Assembly (NCBI GenBank): GCA_015058045.1
Contig: SVDC01000001.1
Span: 62,001 to 126,000, forward strand
Length of the DNA stretch: 64,000 nucleotides
Direction of reading: 5' to 3'
Source of the DNA: Cellulosilyticum sp.
Lineage (GTDB): Bacteria; Bacillota; Clostridia; Lachnospirales; Cellulosilyticaceae
Shown here: positions 8,093 to 16,114 of the stretch, piece after piece
How the letters are laid out: each line of letters starts with the position of its first letter
Numbering within the stretch: position 1 is the stretch's first letter
Notes under the pieces: generated by a model
The model's database searches: none
Seen by the model: the letters and a program-made list of their open reading frames with translations, nothing else
Told to the model about the DNA's origin: nothing
Program-made: the position numbers and the translations under genes

Positions 8093-10351
8093 ATGTCTAG
8101 CAAGGTTGTAAAAATAGAACCTATACTTGCAGGCTGGGTAGATGCTGAAAAAAGTTATTTTAGTGGAGGATATCCATTAAAACTAGGTAGCTATCCACTA
8201 GATACTAGCATGAGTTTTATGGCGAATGGGTATGTAAAATTTGATAAAGACTACAGTGCTTCAGATTTAAAACTTGTCGTTGAAACAACATACGCAAGAT
8301 ATTCAGCACTTGGTCAAACGCTAGAAAGGTCTGAATTGTCTGTATATAATGTCCTTTCAGATTGGTCTACCGATATAAATTATAGCACGCAACCACAAAG
8401 TGTATATAAAACATATAGAACTATAGAAAATGGTAGTGTTACAAGTCGATTTAGTATGAATAGTGTTTCTAAGTATGGTCTTATGTTTGGTTGCGGAAAT
8501 TTATACCAAATTATAAATGTTTCAGATGTGTATCTTGAATACACAGAATATACTCCTGACGTTACTAATTTTACTGTTACAGGAACAAGTCTAGACTCGC
8601 CTACAACAGTAGAATGGGAGCAGGCAGATACTACATCTTGGATATTGCAAGCAATCAAAAATGGGAATGTTATAGCTATAAGACAAGGCACAACGGAAAC
8701 TAGTTGTACATTTAATGTAGGTGAATTACAAGAAGGCAGTATTACTTTCAAACTTGTTGCTACTAATAGTGTGTCTACAGAAGTTAAAAAAGAAATTACA
8801 ATGAATGCACCTGTTGCTAGTGTAAGTGATTTTACTGTAAGTGGAACAAGTATAGATAACACTATTACTTGTACAGCTAAACAAGAAAATGTATATAATT
8901 GGTCAATACAAGCCATACAAAATGGAGTTGTAAAAGCTACAAAAATAGGTACTGGTAATATATCAGCTACTTTCAATGTTGGAAAATTTAATGTTGGTGG
9001 CAATACAATTTTTAAACTTACTTATTCTAATACATGGAATGGTGGAAGTACAGAACAAACAGTAAATTTAAGCTATACACAAGCAAGTATAAGCTTATTA
9101 GAGTTACCAAACTCAACTATTAATGTTGATGAAGCGTTCACTATTTCTTGGGTATCTAGTAATCAAACTAGCTTTAGTCTTGAAGTGGATGGAAATATTT
9201 ATACAGGGACTACTCAAAAGAGTGTAACTATACCTAAAGGTACAATCGGAAAAGGATATAAGACAGTAAAATTAACAGTTACATTTTCTAATACTTATTA
9301 CAGTAATACAGCAACATCTAGTCAAGGCTTTACTGCGTATGGAACTCCAAGTACACCAATATTAAATATTAAAAGTGTTTATAATACGGCCACACCAACA
9401 CTGTCATGGCAAAGCAATGAACAAGTTACTTATAAAGTAACTATAAAAAGGCAATTAACAACTATAGAAGAAACTGAAGAAATAATAAGTACAAATAAGT
9501 ATTATCTAGTGACAACAGCACTTGAAAACAGTGGTAATTACACAATATCAGTAAAAGTTAAAAATAAGTATGGTTTATGGTCAGCAGAATCAACAGGAGA
9601 ATTTCAAGTAACATTTAATGTACCACCGCCACCGACTATACAGGCTATTTCAGATATCACAACAGGAAGTATCATTATAACTGTAATTACAGATATCACC
9701 AATAGTAGTGAATACAAAAATACTGAAATTTGGAAACGTGAATCTGGTGGAGTGTGGAAACGTATGGCTTATAAATTAAATGCTACTGATATATGGTCAG
9801 ATTTCTATGTAGCAGGTAATACAAATTATGAGTATAAAGCTAGAAACATAGGACAAAGCGGTGGCATTAGTGAAAGTGAAATTATTATAGGAACAACAAC
9901 AGTCACCGGTTTTAATTTCTATGATATACAAGATAATACTAACTTTTTAAGATTTACTACTGGTGAAAATCCTAAACCTAAAATTAATCAAAGTATTACT
10001 TCTAATTTATTTGCCGGATCAGATGCACCTACTAATTTTGGAGATGGTGTACTTTATTGGACTTGTACGCTAAGTTTTAAAACAGATAATCAAGAGGATA
10101 TAGCAAGACTTGTACAACTTATGAAAGCCAAATTATTGCTTTATAAAGATAATAAAGGGCATAAGTGGTTTGGCAATATTACTAATAGTCCGGATTTTAC
10201 TGAAGATGATGTAAATGATATTACAATTTTACTTGAATTTTCTCAAAGCCAATTCACTGAGGAAGATGTATATAGTGGTGATAATATTGAACTTATTTCT
10301 TGGAATGGTGGTTGGAAGTTTGTTGGAACTCATATTTACGGAGGTGAGTAA
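8093..10351 (+). CDS. Large tail protein with tandem Ig/Fn3-like repeats (Dit-region)
   Basis: About 752 residues from the ATG at 8093 (AGAGGTGAG ribosome site). The first 150 residues are a beta-rich domain of unknown family. Two clearly homologous repeats follow, beginning VTNFTVTGTSLDSPTT and VSDFTVSGTSIDNTIT, each ending with a FNVG-x-L/F strand and about 85 residues long. More Ser/Thr-rich beta domains (residues about 330-610) include one with the PPPPTIQAISDITTGSI start typical of Fn3 modules. The last 140 residues (LYWTCTLSFKTDNQED) resemble a distal-tail type end. It probably forms part of the tail tip and binds carbohydrate on the host. Exact family not recognised. Confidence 0.7.
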   Translation: MSSKVVKIEPILAGWVDAEKSYFSGGYPLKLGSYPLDTSMSFMANGYVKFDKDYSASDLKLVVETTYARYSALGQTLERSELSVYNVLSDWSTDINYSTQPQSVYKTYRTIENGSVTSRFSMNSVSKYGLMFGCGNLYQIINVSDVYLEYTEYTPDVTNFTVTGTSLDSPTTVEWEQADTTSWILQAIKNGNVIAIRQGTTETSCTFNVGELQEGSITFKLVATNSVSTEVKKEITMNAPVASVSDFTVSGTSIDNTITCTAKQENVYNWSIQAIQNGVVKATKIGTGNISATFNVGKFNVGGNTIFKLTYSNTWNGGSTEQTVNLSYTQASISLLELPNSTINVDEAFTISWVSSNQTSFSLEVDGNIYTGTTQKSVTIPKGTIGKGYKTVKLTVTFSNTYYSNTATSSQGFTAYGTPSTPILNIKSVYNTATPTLSWQSNEQVTYKVTIKRQLTTIEETEEIISTNKYYLVTTALENSGNYTISVKVKNKYGLWSAESTGEFQVTFNVPPPPTIQAISDITTGSIIITVITDITNSSEYKNTEIWKRESGGVWKRMAYKLNATDIWSDFYVAGNTNYEYKARNIGQSGGISESEIIIGTTTVTGFNFYDIQDNTNFLRFTTGENPKPKINQSITSNLFAGSDAPTNFGDGVLYWTCTLSFKTDNQEDIARLVQLMKAKLLLYKDNKGHKWFGNITNSPDFTEDDVNDITILLEFSQSQFTEEDVYSGDNIELISWNGGWKFVGTHIYGGE

Positions 10352-10353
10352 TA

Positions 10354-11430
10354 GTGATAATAGAAAAATTTCATTATTATTTATTAGATCAGTGCGACCA
10401 GCCAAAGGCAACAGGAATAGGTGAGACAAATGAGCTTTTCAATGTGATTAGTGGCGAACTCAATTATACGTCATTAGGAAGGTTAAAAAGCTCTCTTACA
10501 ATGAAGATTGTAGATAGTAAATACCTCAATATTGATTATCTTAATGATAGAATTAAGCTAGAAATCGAAATAGATGGAATTAAGTACAACAAGGGTATTT
10601 ATTTAATTAGTACTACTGGAAGTGAAACAAGAAAAGGAGTAAAAACTCGAACATTGACTTGCTATTCTAAGTTAAAAATATTAGATAAAGCGAAAGTACT
10701 TACACCTTATTATTTACCTGCAGGAGCTAATATTTATACAGCTATCGTTAATTTATTAGATACAAATCCATATAATATAGTTCAAACTGATAAAACACTT
10801 AATACATCATATACAGCTCAGAGGGGTACTGCAAAACTTGATATCATAAATGAACTATTCGATATACTTAACTACAATTCTTTAACAGTAGATGATTCAG
10901 GTGTATTTACTAGTACACCTTATGTTTTACCTGAAAATCGTGAAACAGAAATTTATTACATAGAAGGCGACCCGAAACGTACAGACGATAGTAGCGTATG
11001 CAGATTAATAAGTCCTGATGTAGAAGAAGATTTAGATGCTTTTGATATACCTAATATTTTCATGAAGCATACAAACGATGTTAATATAGACCCACCTATT
11101 GTAGCAGTATATCCACTTCAAGCAGATTTAAATAACCCAGTTACTATTGATGGAAGAGACCCTAACCCAAGCATTGAAGAAGTTAGTGATGTTGCTGATT
11201 ATGCTACTTTATATGCAAAATGTAAAAGAGATGCAGCAGACTCAAGAAGTATTTACAGCCATTTGCAAATAGAAACAGCTATAAACCCTAAACATGGCTA
11301 TTTAAATTGCATAGAGGTAAAAATGGGAGAAATAGATAATAAGTACACAGAAACGAGCTGGTCTATGAATCTTGTAGCAGGCGCATTAATGAAACACACG
11401 TTGAGGAGGGTGGTTAATTTAGATGAATAA
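10354..11430 (+). CDS. Tail/baseplate hub-like protein
   Basis: This 358-residue protein starts at GTG 10354 behind a GGAGGTGAG site, 2 bases after the previous stop. The region LTMKIVDSKYLNIDYLNDRIKLEIEIDG reads like the N-terminal beta domain of tail hub proteins (gpD / gp27 / ReqiPepy6 Gp37-like), followed by CYSKLKILDKAKVL, a TAQRGTAKLDIINELFDIL helix and a PENRETEIYYIEGDPKR segment. Position after the Dit-like gene fits the Tal/hub slot, but it lacks a visible peptidase or lysozyme domain. It overlaps the next gene by 8 bases. Confidence 0.7.
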   Translation: MIIEKFHYYLLDQCDQPKATGIGETNELFNVISGELNYTSLGRLKSSLTMKIVDSKYLNIDYLNDRIKLEIEIDGIKYNKGIYLISTTGSETRKGVKTRTLTCYSKLKILDKAKVLTPYYLPAGANIYTAIVNLLDTNPYNIVQTDKTLNTSYTAQRGTAKLDIINELFDILNYNSLTVDDSGVFTSTPYVLPENRETEIYYIEGDPKRTDDSSVCRLISPDVEEDLDAFDIPNIFMKHTNDVNIDPPIVAVYPLQADLNNPVTIDGRDPNPSIEEVSDVADYATLYAKCKRDAADSRSIYSHLQIETAINPKHGYLNCIEVKMGEIDNKYTETSWSMNLVAGALMKHTLRRVVNLDE

Positions 11431-11611
11431 TAAAGAAAACGGATTGTGGGCAAAAGTACTTACTGTTAACACTATAAACCAAACAATTACAGTACAATTC
11501 GATAGTGGAGACAGTACAGAAAAGCCTTATAAGTATCCGAAAACAGGATATACGCCACAAATAGGTGATAGAGCCTATTTTATTAATGATGTATGTATTG
11601 GAATCTATTAG
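11423..11611 (+). CDS. Small SH3/OB-like baseplate protein
   Basis: A 62-residue beta-rich protein (WAKVLTVNTINQTITVQFDSG then IGDRAYFINDVCIGIY). The pattern of a short barrel with a GDRAY turn is like the OB or SH3-like proteins that accompany hub proteins in phage tails. Coupled to the upstream hub gene by overlap. Function is inferred only from position and size. Confidence 0.65.
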   Translation: MNNKENGLWAKVLTVNTINQTITVQFDSGDSTEKPYKYPKTGYTPQIGDRAYFINDVCIGIY

Positions 11612-11626
11612 AAGGGACGTGATAAA

Positions 11627-12115
11627 ATGGTTTTTGAATTACCTTATAAAACACTTACGCCTATTTTGGGTAATGATGCTACATATGATGCTCACATTGA
11701 AACTACGCCAGACTTTATGAATGGTAAGTTTAAAGAATTACTAGAAAATGATAAGGCGACAGCAGAACAAATCAATGTTTTAAATAAAATAGAAGTAATT
11801 CCTATAACATATTTAAATGGGTTTAACAATATTTGGGGAGGAACTAGATGTGTTAGAGTCGGAAATGAAGTAAATGTATATTTAGAAATACTAAAGACTG
11901 GTGCAAGTGATTTAAGTTTACCTATAACGGTTTTTAAATATAAGCCAGTCACTGTAAAAAATATATTAGCTATTACCTATTTGGGTACATCAGATAATGC
12001 AAGTATAGTTTTGGATCTAGATGGTAGTGTTAAGATACATTCTTGGTCAACAGCTAATATAGGTGACTACACTATTGCTAGTTTTAAATATACTACGTTA
12101 GATGCATTTAGTTAG
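11627..12115 (+). CDS. Putative tail fibre / receptor-binding protein
   Basis: A 162-residue protein of unknown family. It starts with a short helical leader containing TTPDFMNGKFKELLENDKATAEQINVLNK, a pattern seen at the N-termini of Firmicute phage fibres that trimerise, and continues as a beta-rich domain (YLNGFNNIWGGTRCVRVGNEVNVYLEI). Its location between baseplate genes and the small C-terminal coiled-coil gene suits a host-binding role. This is inference; no catalytic motif is visible. Confidence 0.6.
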   Translation: MVFELPYKTLTPILGNDATYDAHIETTPDFMNGKFKELLENDKATAEQINVLNKIEVIPITYLNGFNNIWGGTRCVRVGNEVNVYLEILKTGASDLSLPITVFKYKPVTVKNILAITYLGTSDNASIVLDLDGSVKIHSWSTANIGDYTIASFKYTTLDAFS

Positions 12116-12127
12116 GAGGTGTTTTAA

Positions 12128-12454
12128 ATGGAAGGATTATTGCAGCAAGCAAACATACCAGAAGCGTGGTGGCCATATTGTACTATTAAAGATGGCGTTA
12201 TTTACACGCCAAACACAGAAGTGCTATATAAAAATGGTCTAGCTACAGAAGAACAATATAGATTTTGGCTTATCCAGCAAGAACAAATTGATATTTGTCC
12301 AGAGCCAACAGCAGAGGAACGTATCGTAAAGTTAGAAGAAGAAAAGGCTATTTTAGCAGAGAATGTATATGAATTAGCAAGTATTTTAGAATTTATGTTA
12401 GGAGGTACAGAAGATGGACAAAGCAGCACTACTACAGAAACTACAGCAGATTAA
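12128..12454 (+). CDS. Small tail-fibre-associated protein
   Basis: A 108-residue protein: an aromatic N-terminal half (IPEAWWPYCTIKDGVIYTP, EEQYRFWLIQQEQ) followed by a coiled coil (residues 65-92, KLEEEKAILAENVYELASI) and an acidic Thr-rich end. The Trp-Trp and YRFWL pattern recurs in short proteins after fibre genes of Clostridium phages. Function unknown. Its last 41 bases are overlapped by another small gene in a different frame. Confidence 0.65.
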   Translation: MEGLLQQANIPEAWWPYCTIKDGVIYTPNTEVLYKNGLATEEQYRFWLIQQEQIDICPEPTAEERIVKLEEEKAILAENVYELASILEFMLGGTEDGQSSTTTETTAD

Positions 12455-12542
12455 AGAAAGTACTAAGCAAATCATAGATAGGGGGAATAGCAATGATGGA
12501 GAAACTACTACAGATGCTACAACAGATAAAGAACAATCTTAG
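12414..12542 (+). CDS. XkdX-like small phage protein (42 aa)
   Basis: An ATG at 12414 follows a perfect AGGAGG with 8-base spacing and lies inside the end of the preceding gene. The peptide begins MDKAALLQKLQQIKESTKQI and ends with an acidic Thr-rich tail, very like the end of the preceding protein. Mini-proteins of 40-50 residues after fibre genes (XkdX class) are common in Firmicute phages. Function unknown. Confidence 0.55.
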   Translation: MDKAALLQKLQQIKESTKQIIDRGNSNDGETTTDATTDKEQS

Positions 12543-12558
12543 TAAACTATTTAAATAA
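12493..12558 (+). CDS. 21-residue amphipathic peptide overlapping the previous small gene
   Basis: ATG at 12493 behind AGGGGGAAT opens a 21-codon frame (MMEKLLQMLQQIKNNLSKLF plus K) almost wholly inside the 42-residue gene. It predicts a single amphipathic basic helix. Its KLLQMLQQIK core echoes the ALLQKLQQIK of the overlapping gene, suggesting local duplication. Real expression is uncertain, but the ribosome site is good. Confidence 0.4.
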   Translation: MMEKLLQMLQQIKNNLSKLFK

Positions 12559-12629
12559 AAATATAGGGCATGGAGAACAGCTTTAATAGGCTGTATTTTT
12601 TATGTCCTAATCTAAGGAAGGGGAAAGTG

Positions 12630-12863
12630 ATGCAAAATGCTTATTGGGTTATCAGTTTAGGAATAGCAATGCTTGGTTTTATTTTTGGACAGATGCAAGG
12701 ACAAAGAAAACGAGGGTATGAGGATGGTGTACTTAAGGCATCTCTAGACACGCTTTCTAACAAAGTTAATGAATTGTCTATTAAGATAGATGATATTAAC
12801 ATAGGTGAGTTGCGACAACGTGTAAAAGCTTTAGAAAAGTCGGTTTTTAAGGAGCGTGAGTAA
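12630..12863 (+). CDS. Small membrane-anchored coiled-coil protein of the lysis module
   Basis: From ATG 12630 (GTG 12627 is possible; site AAGGGGAAAG) this encodes 77 residues: one transmembrane helix at the N-terminus (YWVISLGIAMLGFIFG), a basic turn (QRKRGYED), then a coiled coil (LDTLSNKVNELSIKIDDI to the end). This is the reverse orientation of XhlA but the same ingredients. Likely a lysis accessory or antiholin-like protein. It abuts the next gene directly (stop TAA, ATG). Confidence 0.6.
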   Translation: MQNAYWVISLGIAMLGFIFGQMQGQRKRGYEDGVLKASLDTLSNKVNELSIKIDDINIGELRQRVKALEKSVFKERE

Positions 12864-13133
12864 ATGGCCCTAAAATGGGTAAGCAAACCTAAAAAGAAAA
12901 TAGAATACAGTAAAAGAGTAGTGGCTATAGTGCTTAGTTTTTGCATTATAGTCACTATTTTTGCAATGATTTTAATGTGGGTTACTAAGGATACTAGTCC
13001 ACTTGCTTACCTTATTCCAAGTGTATTTGCAGAGACTGGTATTGTTATAAGTTTTTATTTAGATAAAGCTAAGAAGGAAAATATTAGTAAGGGGGCAAGG
13101 GAAAATGAAAGTGAATTGGAAACAGAAACTTAG
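12864..13133 (+). CDS. Small two-helix membrane protein, lysis module
   Basis: 89 residues with a basic N-terminus (WVSKPKKKIEYSKR), two predicted transmembrane helices (VVAIVLSFCIIVTIFAMILM and LAYLIPSVFAETGIVISFYL) and a charged tail. Proteins of this pattern recur beside holins of Clostridium phages. It may be an alternative holin or antiholin. The last 29 bases overlap the holin gene. Confidence 0.6.
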   Translation: MALKWVSKPKKKIEYSKRVVAIVLSFCIIVTIFAMILMWVTKDTSPLAYLIPSVFAETGIVISFYLDKAKKENISKGARENESELETET

Positions 13134-13344
13134 TAGTAGAAAGTTTTGGGCAGCAGTAGTAGGGTTTGTTACACCTATTTTAATAGTCTTTAATGTACCT
13201 GATTTAACTATAGAGCAAGTTACAGCCATAATCACAAGTGGTGGTGCATTAATTGCTTATATGTTATCTGAGGGGTTTGTAGATGCTAAACGTGTGGAAG
13301 AAGGTGATAAAAATGCAGATACAACAAGCTCTATTAACGACTAA
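13105..13344 (+). CDS. Phage holin
   Basis: A 79-residue protein with the small-holin pattern: basic N-terminus (WKQKLSSRKFW), helix 1 (AAVVGFVTPILIVF), a turn, helix 2 (TAIITSGGALIAYMLSEGF), and a charged C-terminus (VDAKRVEEGDKN). The RKFW start and TSGGALIAYxxSEGFVDA segment are characteristic of Firmicute phage holins. It makes membrane lesions that release the amidase. Ribosome site GGGGG at 13091-13095. The amidase gene starts inside it. Confidence 0.85.
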   Translation: MKVNWKQKLSSRKFWAAVVGFVTPILIVFNVPDLTIEQVTAIITSGGALIAYMLSEGFVDAKRVEEGDKNADTTSSIND

Positions 13345-14056
13345 CCCATATTCAAGGCCAGGAACCAAAATAGGTAAGATAACTAATATTGTTATTCATT
13401 GGGTAGGTAATGCAAGCTCTACAGCTATTGCAAATCGTAACTATTTTGAAAGCCTTAAAGATAAAAAGACATACGCTAGCAGTCATTATATTGTAGGGCT
13501 TCAAGGTGAGATTATTCAATGTGTGCCTGAAAATGAGGTTGCTTATCATGCTAACCAGGCTAATAGCTACTCAATAGGTATTGAAAATTGCCATCCTGAC
13601 TGGAATGGAGAGTTTAACCAAATGACATACAATAGTCTTATTGAGTTGTGTGTAGATATTTGCAAAAGATATAATCTAGATCCAGAAGTAGCACTTATCA
13701 GACACTATGATGTAACTAAAAAGCAATGTCCTTTATATTATGTGCAGCATTTAGATGCGTGGAAGAAATTAAAGCTAGATGTAAAAGTTGCTATGAACCC
13801 ATCCAAAGAAGATACTGAGCTGTATGAAGCGTGTCGCAAGATTATCTTATCAGGCATTAATCTTAATATTAATCAGTGGAAACGCTTAGACCTAATCAAA
13901 TTAAACAATGTACAAGCTTTATTAACTAAGCTTGGTGGATTAGATAAACTTGTATCCTTACAAGTAATAGGTCAAAAAGAATTATGGCTTACAGGGAAAT
14001 ATAACGCAAATCATGTTAGATCACTTTTAATTAAATACAGCAAGACATTAGGGTAG
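13313..14056 (+). CDS. N-acetylmuramoyl-L-alanine amidase, phage endolysin
   Basis: 247 residues from ATG 13313, which has AAGGTGAT upstream (the ATG at 13283 has no site). The Amidase_2 (zinc, T7-lysozyme-like) domain spans about residues 20-160: NIVIHWVGN gives the first zinc His, the HYIVGLQGEIIQCVPENEVAYHA core follows in two pieces, SIGIENCHPDW carries the catalytic Glu region, and LIRHYDVTKKQCP holds the second His and Lys, with Cys as the third ligand. It cleaves the stem peptide from MurNAc. The C-terminal 80 residues, helical with a GLDKLVSLQVIGQKELW segment, probably bind the wall. The gene overlaps the holin and is followed by a terminator. Confidence 0.92.
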   Translation: MQIQQALLTTNPYSRPGTKIGKITNIVIHWVGNASSTAIANRNYFESLKDKKTYASSHYIVGLQGEIIQCVPENEVAYHANQANSYSIGIENCHPDWNGEFNQMTYNSLIELCVDICKRYNLDPEVALIRHYDVTKKQCPLYYVQHLDAWKKLKLDVKVAMNPSKEDTELYEACRKIILSGINLNINQWKRLDLIKLNNVQALLTKLGGLDKLVSLQVIGQKELWLTGKYNANHVRSLLIKYSKTLG

Positions 14057-14086
14057 GGCTTAGGCTCTACCTTTTATTTTTTTGCC
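14050..14086 (+). terminator. Terminator of the late phage operon
   Basis: GTAGGGC-TTAG-GCTCTAC hairpin immediately after the amidase stop, followed by CTTTTATTTTTTT. It marks the end of the virion and lysis operon; everything to the right is cargo with its own signals. Confidence 0.8.
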
Positions 14087-14156
14087 TAAAAGACGGATTT
14101 GTTTAATATAAATAAAGTAATAGTAGAAATATTTAGAATAAAATAGTAAAATAAAA

Positions 14157-14196
14157 AGAACCTGTAAGATTTGCCGTCTATTAAACAGGTTCTTTG
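14157..14196. terminator. Strong hairpin upstream of the HipA-like gene
   Basis: AAGAACCTGT and ACAGGTTCTT form a 10-base-pair stem with an 18-base loop. It ends in T-rich sequence and could insulate the cargo from read-through or end a minus-strand transcript. Confidence 0.6.
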
Positions 14197-14227
14197 CTAT
14201 AATATGTTATTGTACCTCTATTATAGC
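14196..14227 (+). promoter_or_regulatory. Palindromic promoter/operator candidate for the HipA-DUF3037 operon
   Basis: GCTATAATA and TATTATAGC form a 9-base inverted repeat spaced by 14 bases and contain TATAAT-like hexamers on both strands, 27 bases ahead of the kinase start. This fits an autoregulated promoter, as is usual for HipA-type modules. Assignment is inference from symmetry. Confidence 0.45.
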
Positions 14228-14253
14228 ATAAAACACGTAATGGGGGTATATAT

Positions 14254-15219
14254 ATGCGAGAGATAGAAGTAGAAACATTTTTAGATTCTATGGAAATGGG
14301 AGTTAGTAGACCAGTATTAATATTAGGTGATGATCAAGACGAATATATATTAAAGAATCAAAAAGTTACTGATAATGGTAAAACAGTTATTTTTGATTGT
14401 ATGTTTGTAAATGAATTATTGGCATATCAAATTGGTTGCTATCTTGATGTTCCAATGCCAGAAGCTGTAATTGCATTTGTTGATGAACTGCTAGTAGAGA
14501 ATGATCCTAAAGTGAGGTTTGCATATAAGTTTGAAAAAGGTAAATATTTTGCTACAGAAAGATTAAAATATGTAGAAAATAACTTAGAATCAAATTACCT
14601 AGAACTAGCAAGTATGAGAAAACCATATAGAAAAAATACATGGAAAGCCTTTTTTGAAGGGATAGCAAATAAAAGTGACATATCTAAGATACTTGCATTT
14701 GATATTTTTATAGCAAATTTCGACAGGTATAGAAATCAAGGTAATATACTTGTTAATAGAGAAGAACCAAGAATGATGTATGCAATAGACCACGGGCATG
14801 CTTTTTGGGGTCCAGTGTGGAATATGGATAAAATAAATTGTTTGAATTTAGTAAATGCCACATCTATGTATATAAACCAATATTCTATGGAAATACTTAA
14901 ATACATTCCTGGAGTAATGTTTAATGCACTTCAAGAATATGTGGATTTAACAGATATAAACAACAATCCATTTAATGAAATTGTACAAAAAATTACTTCT
15001 ATAGATGAAAGTATGATAGAATTATGGATGAATAACATACCAAATGAATGGTATATTAACAAAGATTTGCAAATAGCCTATTACACAAATTTCTTGCTAA
15101 AACATAAGCATGTAGTAAAGGATGTTATACAAAATCTTGTTGTAAGAGAAGTGTTTGTAAACTATAAGGGAGGAGTTTTGAAATGGAACAATCAAAATCA
15201 AAAGTCTCATACAGTATAA
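14254..15219 (+). CDS. HipA-like kinase domain protein
   Basis: A 321-residue protein with kinase landmarks of the HipA-like family (HipA_2 type): GDDQDEYILKNQK near residue 25 with a candidate ATP-binding Lys, AFDIFIANFDRYRNQGNIL near residues 150-168 with the catalytic Asp and Asn, and YAIDHGHAFWG near 178, equivalent to the DFG metal-binding Asp. It lacks the HipA N-terminal subdomain and no HipB-type HTH gene precedes it. Its 3' end overlaps a DUF3037-type gene by 37 bases, a pairing I recall in many bacteria. Probable role: protein or tRNA-synthetase kinase in a toxin or defence module carried by the prophage. Substrate unknown. Confidence 0.75.
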   Translation: MREIEVETFLDSMEMGVSRPVLILGDDQDEYILKNQKVTDNGKTVIFDCMFVNELLAYQIGCYLDVPMPEAVIAFVDELLVENDPKVRFAYKFEKGKYFATERLKYVENNLESNYLELASMRKPYRKNTWKAFFEGIANKSDISKILAFDIFIANFDRYRNQGNILVNREEPRMMYAIDHGHAFWGPVWNMDKINCLNLVNATSMYINQYSMEILKYIPGVMFNALQEYVDLTDINNNPFNEIVQKITSIDESMIELWMNNIPNEWYINKDLQIAYYTNFLLKHKHVVKDVIQNLVVREVFVNYKGGVLKWNNQNQKSHTV

Positions 15220-16058
15220 TAAGATACTCACCAGATGCTTTAAGGGGTGAGATTATTAATATTGGTTTGATTCTTTATAACCACTCAGATAATAGTACAA
15301 TAAGCTTCTTGCTAGATGAAAAATCACCTAAATTAAAAGCAGTATTAGATAACTCGGTTGAATATGATATATACAAAACAGACAAGGAAAGCATAGAGTA
15401 CTACCTAAAGAAGACAAAAGATGATATAAGTGGTGTAGTAGGGGAGGTATATATTGCATCATGTTATGATGAAAAGTTTATAGACATACTATATAAATAT
15501 TTTGAAGGTAAAAGATTAAGATTGTCTCAGCCAGCAATAGCATACACAAAAAGTCCTAAGAAAATATTTGATACAATACTAGCTAGATATATTGGAGAGA
15601 CAAATGTTCCCTTTGGAAAAACAAATGTTGCAACAGTTAAAAAATATATGAAACACATAATTGAATCTAATGAAAAATTAAAGAGTCGTATTATTACTGA
15701 TAAAATAATTAAGCCTATAGATGATCTAGAAGATATTCAAATAAAAGTAGATTTTACATTTAAAAATGGTAGATGGAACTATATGCAAGCCATACCTAAT
15801 GTTTCTCAACAAAGTAAAAATATTGAGTGGTTTTCTAAAATAGAATTAATGTTACAGAACGATGAAATTAAGAAATCACATATACACTTATTATATAAGA
15901 AGACTGATATTATCACTGATATTGCTACTTATAACTTATTGAAATATTTAAATAAGAAGTATGAAAATGTGGATATACTCGATATAGATAAAAAACATGA
16001 TATTGATAATTTGTGTAAGTTTATTGAAAATGAAGCACAAATACTAGATGTGGTATAA
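15183..16058 (+). CDS. DUF3037-type partner of the HipA-like kinase
   Basis: A 291-residue protein beginning YSIIRYSPDALRGEIINIGL near residue 10, which is the recognisable DUF3037 signature (Tyr-rich strand, then a R-G-E-x-x-N-x-G turn). The rest is alpha-beta with charged helices and no catalytic motif I can name. The start ATG at 15183 has GGGAGGAG with good spacing and lies inside the kinase gene, so the two are translationally coupled. DUF3037 next to HipA-like kinases suggests a two-gene module in which one partner controls or targets the other; which is the antitoxin cannot be read from sequence. Confidence 0.7.
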   Translation: MEQSKSKVSYSIIRYSPDALRGEIINIGLILYNHSDNSTISFLLDEKSPKLKAVLDNSVEYDIYKTDKESIEYYLKKTKDDISGVVGEVYIASCYDEKFIDILYKYFEGKRLRLSQPAIAYTKSPKKIFDTILARYIGETNVPFGKTNVATVKKYMKHIIESNEKLKSRIITDKIIKPIDDLEDIQIKVDFTFKNGRWNYMQAIPNVSQQSKNIEWFSKIELMLQNDEIKKSHIHLLYKKTDIITDIATYNLLKYLNKKYENVDILDIDKKHDIDNLCKFIENEAQILDVV

Positions 16059-16114
16059 AATAGTAGTTTGTAACATGATACAATAGTTGTTAGTATGGGA
16101 TGGAGAGAAAATGA

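Noticed and set aside
8380-9003. A 207-codon minus-strand frame inside the Ig-repeat tail gene
   Set aside because: Shadow of a Thr/Ser-rich beta protein; no start signals and no recognisable domain.
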